NCBI GenBank assembly: GCA_018882825.1
Contig: VERC01000188.1
Span: forward strand, 1 to 5,051
Length of the DNA stretch: 5,051 nt
Reading direction: 5' to 3'
From: Acidimicrobiia bacterium
GTDB taxonomy: Bacteria > Actinomycetota > Acidimicrobiia > Acidimicrobiales > Acidimicrobilacustridaceae
Shown here: positions 1-4,567 of the stretch, one piece after another
How positions within the stretch are numbered: the stretch's first letter is position 1
How the letters are laid out: each line of letters begins with the position of its first letter
Notes under the pieces: generated by a model
The model's input: the letters and a program-made list of their open reading frames with translations, nothing else
What the model was told of the DNA's origin: nothing
The model's database searches: none
Translations under genes and position numbers: made by a program

Positions 1-1101
1 GTGCTGCGCGGTCTGTCGACCGAGGAGGCCACCGACGCGTTCGCCGTCGTCAGCCACGAGTTGCACCGAAAGTCACCACGTCGACGCGTGGTCGAGGCGG
101 TGCTCTCGGTATCCGTCATCGTCGTGATCTTCGCCTTCGTCATCCCCCGACTGACCGGATCGGACTATCGCGACGTCTGGGACAGGATCACTTCGCTCGA
201 CGCGTCCGAGATCGCACTGCTCCTGCTGCTGTGGATCGTGGGCATGTACACCTACACCGGCGTCCTGACCAACACCCTCCCCGGACTGTTGCATCGCCAA
301 GCGTTGGTGGTGAACTTCGCCGGGAGTGCGGTGTCCAACGTGATGCCGTTCGGCGGAGCGGTCGGCGTCGGTGCCACCTACGCCATCGACATGTCCTGGG
401 GGTACACACCGCCAGCGGTCACGATCTCCATCCTCGTCTCGGGAGTGTGGAACGTCTTCGCCAAACTCGGGATGCCGGTGCTCGCCCTGGTGATGATCAC
501 CTTCACCGGTGAACAGACCGGAAGACTGGTCATCCCCACCCTCCTCGGTCTCGCCGTGCTGATCGGCGCCATCATCGTGCTCACCATGATCCTGCGTAGT
601 GAGCAGTTGGCCGTCAGGGTCGGTGGGATCGGTCAACAGGTCGTCTCCCGGCTGTGGTCGTTACTCCGACGCCCCAGGTCGCCCGACGTCCTTCGCACCG
701 TGCTCGACTTCCGACACGAGAGCATCGGACTGGTCCGCCGTCGGTGGCTACGACTCACATTGTGGATCATCGTCTACAACGCCATGCAGTACCTGCTGCT
801 GCTGGCCTGCGTGCGCGTGATGCACGTGGACGAGGTCGGATGGGCCGAGGTGTTCGCCGCGTTCGCCTTCGCCCGACTGCTGGAGACGATCCCCCTCACC
901 CCGAGTGGTGTGGGGTTCGTCGAGGCCGGTGCAGCATCGGCCCTGATCGCCTTCGGTGGTGACGAAGCATCGGCCACGGCGGCCGTGTTCCTGTTCCGGG
1001 GGTTCGTCTACCTGCTCGAGATCCCGCTCGGGGCGGCGGCATGGGTGCTGTGGGCCTCGCTCCGGAGCTGGCGACGACCGGTGGGCTCGGCCGGTACCTG
1101 A
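1..1101 (+). CDS. UPF0104/YbhN-type multi-pass membrane protein (lysylphosphatidylglycerol synthase TM region), possibly 5'-truncated
   Basis: An integral membrane protein of at least 366 residues, probably of the family built on the flippase-like transmembrane region of MprF (lysylphosphatidylglycerol synthase). No aminoacyl-transferase domain follows it, so lipid lysylation is not implied; lipid or glycolipid translocation, or a membrane accessory role, is inference. A short charged N-terminus (about 1-30, ending in a Lys/Arg cluster) precedes hydrophobic segments near 31-50, 69-90, 105-128, 138-168 and 176-198. A basic cytoplasmic-looking stretch spans about 199-249, and further segments lie near 251-270, 278-297, 304-318 and 323-350. 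The conserved family element near the C-terminus is visible as LTPSGVGFVE at 299-308, ending in Glu308. The window opens exactly on this GTG, so the ribosome binding site cannot be seen and the true start may lie upstream. Codon 221 is TTA, rare in such a genome. It ends 4 bp from the convergent oxidoreductase gene. Confidence 0.8.
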   Translation: MLRGLSTEEATDAFAVVSHELHRKSPRRRVVEAVLSVSVIVVIFAFVIPRLTGSDYRDVWDRITSLDASEIALLLLLWIVGMYTYTGVLTNTLPGLLHRQALVVNFAGSAVSNVMPFGGAVGVGATYAIDMSWGYTPPAVTISILVSGVWNVFAKLGMPVLALVMITFTGEQTGRLVIPTLLGLAVLIGAIIVLTMILRSEQLAVRVGGIGQQVVSRLWSLLRRPRSPDVLRTVLDFRHESIGLVRRRWLRLTLWIIVYNAMQYLLLLACVRVMHVDEVGWAEVFAAFAFARLLETIPLTPSGVGFVEAGAASALIAFGGDEASATAAVFLFRGFVYLLEIPLGAAAWVLWASLRSWRRPVGSAGT

Positions 1102-1105
1102 ACGC

Positions 1106-2008
1106 TCACAGCGACGCGACGGCGGCGGCGATGGCGTCGAGCGCGTCGATGCGCTCGGCCCCCGTGCCGAGGTGCCAGTCGGGCACGATCACCTCGTCCA
1201 CGCCGACGGCGCGCCAGGCCGCCACCAGTTCGGCGAAGCGCTCGGCCGGACCGGCGAAGGCGGCGCGTCCGGCCGCGGCGCGGATGAAGGCATCGGCCCT
1301 CGAGCGGTCGTCGGTGACGAGGACCAGCGCCTGCGTCGATCGTCTGATGGTGAACGGTGCGCGCCCCACCGCCTCGCATTCGGCGTCGAGTCGACGTGAA
1401 CGCTCGGCGAACGTCTCCGGCATCGCCCACATGTTCCAGGCATCGGCGCGGCGCGCCACCAGCGCCAGCATGCGATCACCCTTCCCCCCGATCAACAGCG
1501 GCAGGTGTGACTGGACCGGTGCGGGTTCACAGCGGGCGGCGCGCAGGGTGAACCATCGACCGGCGACGTCGGTCTCGACATGATCGAGCAACGACCGCAC
1601 CACGGCGCAGTACTCGTCGAGTCGTCCGAGCCGTTCCCCTGGAGTGCCGAGGTCGAGCCCGTACTGCTCGTGCTCGTTGTGCTGCCATCCCGCACCCAGG
1701 CCGAGCGTCATCCGCCCGGCACTGACGTGGTCGAGGGTGGCCACCCAGTTGGCCACCACCGCCGGATGTCGGAACGTGGCCGACAGCACCAACGGGGCGA
1801 GCCGTACCGACGTCGTCGCCATTGCCAGTGCGGCCAGAACCGAGGTCGCCTCCAGTCGGGGTTCGTCGACGGCACCGAACCCTCCGCCGTCGGCCATGAA
1901 GTGGTCCTCGACCACCACGCCGTGCCATCCGGTTGTGTCGACATGCCGCACGACGTCGAGGAGCGCCGGCCACCCCCTCGACACCGACGGCCACAGCGTG
2001 AGATCCAC
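1106..2008 (-). CDS. LLM-class oxidoreductase, probably F420-dependent (TIGR03560-like)
   Basis: A 300-residue luciferase-like (bacterial luciferase/F420 reductase fold, TIM barrel) cytosolic oxidoreductase. It starts with the typical beta-1 segment LTLWPS (3-8). It then shows EDHFM (34-38), the RHP motif of the luciferase-like fold (80-82), the hallmark LGLGAGW (102-108) followed by EHEQYG (112-117), and the cofactor-phosphate loop region IGGKGDR (173-179) leading into ARRADAWN (185-192). This motif order matches the actinobacterial F420-dependent subgroup, although FMN use cannot be excluded by eye. The substrate is unknown; relatives transfer hydride to or from alcohols, enones or other carbonyl compounds. 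The start is a GTG at 2008, the only usual start codon near the expected N-terminus, with only a weak GGCGAG-like ribosome site upstream. It is transcribed divergently from the SDR operon across 86 bp, so co-regulation is plausible. The length is normal and no lesion is seen. Confidence 0.9.
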   Translation of the reverse strand: MDLTLWPSVSRGWPALLDVVRHVDTTGWHGVVVEDHFMADGGGFGAVDEPRLEATSVLAALAMATTSVRLAPLVLSATFRHPAVVANWVATLDHVSAGRMTLGLGAGWQHNEHEQYGLDLGTPGERLGRLDEYCAVVRSLLDHVETDVAGRWFTLRAARCEPAPVQSHLPLLIGGKGDRMLALVARRADAWNMWAMPETFAERSRRLDAECEAVGRAPFTIRRSTQALVLVTDDRSRADAFIRAAAGRAAFAGPAERFAELVAAWRAVGVDEVIVPDWHLGTGAERIDALDAIAAAVASL

Positions 2009-2061
2009 ACCGGGAGTCTCGCCGACGGAGGGACCGACGGCGATGGCAGCCGCAGGCGGGA

Positions 2062-2080
2062 ACGTCGGCCGGGCCGATGT
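2062..2080. promoter_or_regulatory. Candidate operator: 19-bp imperfect palindrome
   Basis: The sequence reads ACGTCGGCCGGGCCGATGT. The inner 13 bp are a perfect inverted repeat, TCGGCC-G-GGCCGA, and two more base pairs match outside a single mismatch on each side. It is centred at 2071, about 24 bp upstream of the SDR start and 63 bp from the LLM oxidoreductase start. The size and symmetry suit a dimeric repressor of the TetR or GntR kind, but no regulator gene is in the window. In such GC-rich DNA short palindromes also arise by chance. Confidence 0.3.
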
Positions 2081-2082
2081 GC

Positions 2083-2087
2083 GAGAG
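2083..2087 (+). promoter_or_regulatory. Ribosome binding site deciding the start of the first SDR gene
   Basis: GAGAG lies 7 nt upstream of the ATG at 2095, a good Shine-Dalgarno spacing. An earlier in-frame ATG at 2077 has no purine-rich site in front of it and would overlap the palindrome, so 2095 is preferred. Confidence 0.55.
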
Positions 2088-2094
2088 TGAACCC

Positions 2095-2916
2095 ATGGCG
2101 CACCTCTTCGACGAACGCTCCATCCTCCTGACCGACCGAGTGGCGATCGTGACCGGCGCCGCCGAGGGGATCGGACGCGACACCGCCCTGTTGTTCGCCC
2201 GCTGCGGCGCCAACCTGGCCATCTGTGATCGACAGACGGGACCGATGGCCGAGGTGGCCGCCGCCATCGAGGCTCTGGGCCGGCCGGTGCTGACCGCCGA
2301 GCTCGACGTCCGCGATGCCGAAGCGGTGGACGCCTTCGTGGAGCAGACCGTCGCCCGCTTCGGTCATGTCGACGTGCTGGTCAACAACGCCGGTGGCACG
2401 TTCGTGTCGCCGTTCCTCGACGTCAGCCCCAAGGGTGAGGCCTCGCTCATCGCCGAGAACTTCACGCAGGTGACGCATTTCATCCGACGTGTCGCTCCGG
2501 TGCTGCGCGACGGCGGTTCGATCGTCAACATCACCTCGGTCGAGGCCCATCAGGCCGGTCCCGGCTTCGCCGTGTACGCGGCGATGAAGACGGCGGTGGA
2601 GAGCCTGTCGAAGTCGCTGGCCCTCGAATTCGGTTCGCGCCGGATCCGAGTGAACTCGATCTCTCCCGACGCCCAGCCCTCGGAGGGTGACAAGGGTCTG
2701 CAGGCCACGCTGTTGGAGGCCGATCCCGAGTTCCTCCCGGCGTTCCTCCCTCCGCTCGGGTACTACGGCACGACCGAGGACTCGGCCGCCGCTGCGCTGT
2801 TCCTCGCCTCGGATCTCTCCCGCTTCATCACCGGCACGTCGATCCATGTCGACGGCGGGACCTGGGCCGGCGGCGGATGGCACCGACCCGATGCCACCCG
2901 ACCCGAGATCCACTGA
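2095..2916 (+). CDS. Classical SDR oxidoreductase, NAD(H) type, complete catalytic tetrad
   Basis: A 273-residue short-chain dehydrogenase/reductase with a Rossmann fold, predicted cytosolic. It interconverts an alcohol and a ketone; the substrate is not recognisable. The cofactor loop TGAAEGIG is at 20-27 and Asp45 closes beta-2 (AICDR), indicating NAD(H) over NADP(H). NNAG follows at 97-100. The tetrad is complete: Asn122, Ser148, Tyr161 and Lys165 (YAAMK), with RVNSISP at 185-191. The usual Pro-Gly after that strand is Pro191-Asp192, and the substrate-loop region (192-226) lacks the common Thr. The C-terminus carries a TGTSIHVDGG segment (246-255) and a short Gly/Trp-rich tail. The ATG at 2095 is chosen over 2077 because of its ribosome site. 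It is first of a two-gene operon and divergent from the LLM oxidoreductase, which suggests the two act on related compounds (inference). Confidence 0.9.
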   Translation: MAHLFDERSILLTDRVAIVTGAAEGIGRDTALLFARCGANLAICDRQTGPMAEVAAAIEALGRPVLTAELDVRDAEAVDAFVEQTVARFGHVDVLVNNAGGTFVSPFLDVSPKGEASLIAENFTQVTHFIRRVAPVLRDGGSIVNITSVEAHQAGPGFAVYAAMKTAVESLSKSLALEFGSRRIRVNSISPDAQPSEGDKGLQATLLEADPEFLPAFLPPLGYYGTTEDSAAAALFLASDLSRFITGTSIHVDGGTWAGGGWHRPDATRPEIH

Positions 2917-2918
2917 AC

Positions 2919-2924
2919 GAGGGG
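2919..2924 (+). promoter_or_regulatory. Strong ribosome binding site of the second SDR gene
   Basis: GAGGGG lies 8 nt before the ATG at 2933, in the 16-bp gap after the preceding stop. It fixes the start of the downstream gene and rules out the long in-frame extension back into the first SDR gene. Confidence 0.75.
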
Positions 2925-2932
2925 ACGACGCC

Positions 2933-3784
2933 ATGACCATCGAAGACCCGTGGGGACTGCGCGGCCGGTCGGTCGTGGTGATGGGTGCCGGGGGCGGTGG
3001 CATCGGGACCGCCATCGCCCGTCACCTCGGCGCGGTCGGTGCCGCAGTGGTCGCCGTCGACATCGATGCCGACAAACTCGCCGTCTGCACCGATGCCCTG
3101 CGGGCCGAGGGCGTGGAGCACCTCGGACTGCTGGCCGACGGTCGTGACCGCGATGCCGTGACCGCGGTGGTGGAACAGGCCGAGGGCCTGGCCCCGTTGC
3201 ATGGTTCGGTGCACGTGGCCGGAGGTATGTGGCCGCCGCAGTGGGCGCCGTTCGCCAGCGACGATCCGGCCTTCGACGACGTCATGGCCCTCAACTTCGG
3301 AGCCACCGTGAACACGGTGCGGGCCGTGGGACGCGCTCTGGTCGACCGGGGTCGCAGCGGTGCGCTGGTGAACATCGCCACCACCTCGGCGATCAACGGC
3401 ATGCCCTACGGCTCGGCCTACGCCGCGGCCAAGGCCGCGGTGCTGTCGTTGACCCGTTCCCTGGCGGTCGAATGGGGACCGCGCGGCATCCGCGTCAATG
3501 CGGTGGCACCCGGCTCGATCGCCACCCCCAAGAGCGCGTCGACACGTGCACCGGGCGACACTGACGGCGACGACGTGCTCGTGATCCCCATGCGTCGTCG
3601 CGGCACGAGCGATGACATCGCCCGCGGTGTGCTGTTCATGATCTCGGACATGTCGGCCTACGTCACGGGCCAACTGTTGTGCATCGATGGGGGCACGTCG
3701 GTGCGGCCGACCTACAACGATCGCGATGAACTGCCGGTGTTCGTGCACAACGAGGAACTGCGGGCCCGTCTGGCCGAGTGGTGA
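2933..3784 (+). CDS. SDR oxidoreductase with atypical glycine loop and Thr at the catalytic Ser position
   Basis: A 283-residue SDR, predicted cytosolic. The cofactor loop is MGAGGGGIG (17-25): it holds one residue more than TGxxxGIG and has Met instead of Thr. Asp43 at the end of beta-2 (AVDID) points to NAD(H). The NNAG motif is replaced by HVAG (94-97). The tetrad Asn is present (Asn121), as are Tyr163 and Lys167 (YAAAK). The position 13 residues before the Tyr, normally Ser, is Thr150 within NIATTSA; Ser152 is nearby. RVNAVAPG (187-194) and TGQLLCIDGGT are standard. The protein ends in an unusually long charged tail of about 25 residues after the DGG motif, finishing EELRARLAEW, a likely helix. 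It lies 16 bp behind the first SDR gene, probably in the same operon. Its stop is 6 bp from the convergent SDR gene. Thr may substitute for Ser, so activity is plausible; the substrate is unknown. Confidence 0.9.
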   Translation: MTIEDPWGLRGRSVVVMGAGGGGIGTAIARHLGAVGAAVVAVDIDADKLAVCTDALRAEGVEHLGLLADGRDRDAVTAVVEQAEGLAPLHGSVHVAGGMWPPQWAPFASDDPAFDDVMALNFGATVNTVRAVGRALVDRGRSGALVNIATTSAINGMPYGSAYAAAKAAVLSLTRSLAVEWGPRGIRVNAVAPGSIATPKSASTRAPGDTDGDDVLVIPMRRRGTSDDIARGVLFMISDMSAYVTGQLLCIDGGTSVRPTYNDRDELPVFVHNEELRARLAEW

Positions 3785-3790
3785 TCGCGT
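3785..3790. other. Six-base convergent junction between the two SDR operons
   Basis: Only TCGCGT separates the TGA of the rightward SDR operon (3782-3784) from the TGA of the leftward one (3791-3793 on the opposite strand). There is no room for an intrinsic terminator and no hairpin plus T-run is visible nearby. Transcripts from the two sides probably run into each other, or end by Rho. Confidence 0.6.
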
Positions 3791-4567
3791 TCAGAGACCG
3801 GTGAAGCGACCGCCACTCACCACCAGCGTCTGACCGGTCACGTAGCGGGCCTCGTCGCTGCACAGGAACACCGAGGGCGGACCGATGTCGGTCTCGGGAT
3901 CACCCAGTCGCCCCAATGGCACCAACGCGGTGATGCGGGCCACGCGCTCGGGTTCGGTGACCGCCAGGTTCTCCAACGCCGGGGAGATGGCCAGTGGGGC
4001 GACGCTGTTGACCCGGATGCCGTCCGGTCCCCATTCACGGGCCAGGGCCCGCACGAATCCGCGCTGCGCGGCCTTGACCGCGCTGTAGAACGGCGCCCGT
4101 TCGGAGCCCTCGATGCCGGCCGGTGAACTCATGAGCAGATAGGCACCGGAGGTCGCCCGCAGATACGGATACGCCTGGGTGGCCAGTCGCCAGGTGGCCC
4201 GGATGGCGACCGACGCGTGGTCCTCCCATTCGCCGAGATCCGTGTGCTCGAAGTCGGTGGCCTCGTTGGACCGACCACTCACCGCGTTGTGCACCACCGC
4301 ATCGAGCCGACCGTGCTCGGCGACGAGCCGGGCGATCGCCGCCGCCGACTGCTCCGCGTCGGTGACGTCACAGCGCAACACCACCGCCGTGCCTCCGGCC
4401 CGTTCGACATCGGCAGCCGTCTCGGCAGCGGCCTCCGGTCGCCGCACCCCGAGCCCGACCACGGCCCCGGCCGCTCCGAAGGCGGCGGCCACACCCCGTC
4501 CGACGCCGGCCGCCGCGCCGGTGACGAGCACGACGCGACCACGCATCAGTCCCTCGAGGCCGCTCAT
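3791..4567 (-). CDS. SDR oxidoreductase, NADP(H) type, with the tetrad Asn missing
   Basis: A 258-residue SDR. TGAAAGVG (16-23) is the cofactor loop. Beta-2 ends in LGVRR (39-43), with basic residues where NAD enzymes have Asp, so NADP(H) is expected. NNAG is degenerate (HNAV, 93-96). Ser148, Tyr161 and Lys165 (YSAVK) form a complete triad at normal spacing, but the helix residue that is usually Asn is Ala121 (SVAIRATW). RVNSVAPL (185-192) has Leu for Gly, and TGQTLVVSGG closes the fold. The ATG at 4567 overlaps the stop of the upstream gene in an ATGA, indicating translational coupling. An alternative ATG at 4546 (residue 8) has GAGGG 4 nt upstream, which may be the real or a second start. 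The open frame continues further upstream, but that part is a shadow of the neighbouring gene. The tight coupling to a pseudoenzyme-like SDR suggests the two products form one complex (inference). Confidence 0.88.
   Translation of the reverse strand: MSGLEGLMRGRVVLVTGAAAGVGRGVAAAFGAAGAVVGLGVRRPEAAAETAADVERAGGTAVVLRCDVTDAEQSAAAIARLVAEHGRLDAVVHNAVSGRSNEATDFEHTDLGEWEDHASVAIRATWRLATQAYPYLRATSGAYLLMSSPAGIEGSERAPFYSAVKAAQRGFVRALAREWGPDGIRVNSVAPLAISPALENLAVTEPERVARITALVPLGRLGDPETDIGPPSVFLCSDEARYVTGQTLVVSGGRFTGL
4551..4555 (-). promoter_or_regulatory. Possible ribosome binding site for an alternative SDR start at 4546
   Basis: On the minus strand GAGGG ends 4 nt before the ATG at 4546, inside the first seven codons of the SDR gene. 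The annotated ATG at 4567 has no purine-rich site at normal distance (the nearest, GGGGA, is about 14 nt away) and would depend on coupling to the upstream gene. Confidence 0.35.

Larger units (their letters stand above)
2009..2094. promoter_or_regulatory. Divergent intergenic region between the LLM oxidoreductase and the SDR operon
   Basis: These 86 bp separate two divergently transcribed genes and must carry at least part of both promoters, unless one or both transcripts start inside the neighbouring gene. I cannot pick a convincing -35/-10 pair on either strand by eye. What is visible is a direct repeat of CCGACGG at 2022-2028 and 2034-2040 (12-bp period), a 19-bp imperfect palindrome at 2062-2080, and a ribosome binding site at 2083-2087. 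It is the longest non-coding stretch in the window. Confidence 0.6.

Noticed and set aside
1..1101. Full MprF-type lysylphosphatidylglycerol synthase
   Set aside because: Only the membrane region is present. The C-terminal aminoacyl-transferase domain is absent, since the gene ends shortly after the last membrane segment.
1081..1110. Intrinsic terminator between the membrane protein gene and the LLM gene
   Set aside because: Repeated CCGGT words there are direct rather than inverted, and there is no T-run; the gap is only 4 bp.
2077..2094. Earlier in-frame ATG of the first SDR at 2077
   Set aside because: No ribosome site precedes it, while GAGAG is well spaced before 2095.
2687..2932. N-terminal extension of the second SDR back to 2687
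   Set aside because: The added residues are Arg/Ser/Pro-rich and overlap the C-terminal coding part of the first SDR. The ATG at 2933 has a strong ribosome site and the SDR fold begins right after it.
1708..3015. A 435-codon open frame on the minus strand covering the first SDR gene
   Set aside because: It lies antisense to a clear SDR and runs through the LLM gene in another frame. Its protein is low-complexity Arg/Gly/His-rich with no motifs, a typical GC-rich shadow.
2933..3784. Mycofactocin-coupled SDR
   Set aside because: That subfamily carries an insertion after the cofactor-binding strands; no such insertion is visible here and no mycofactocin genes are in the window.
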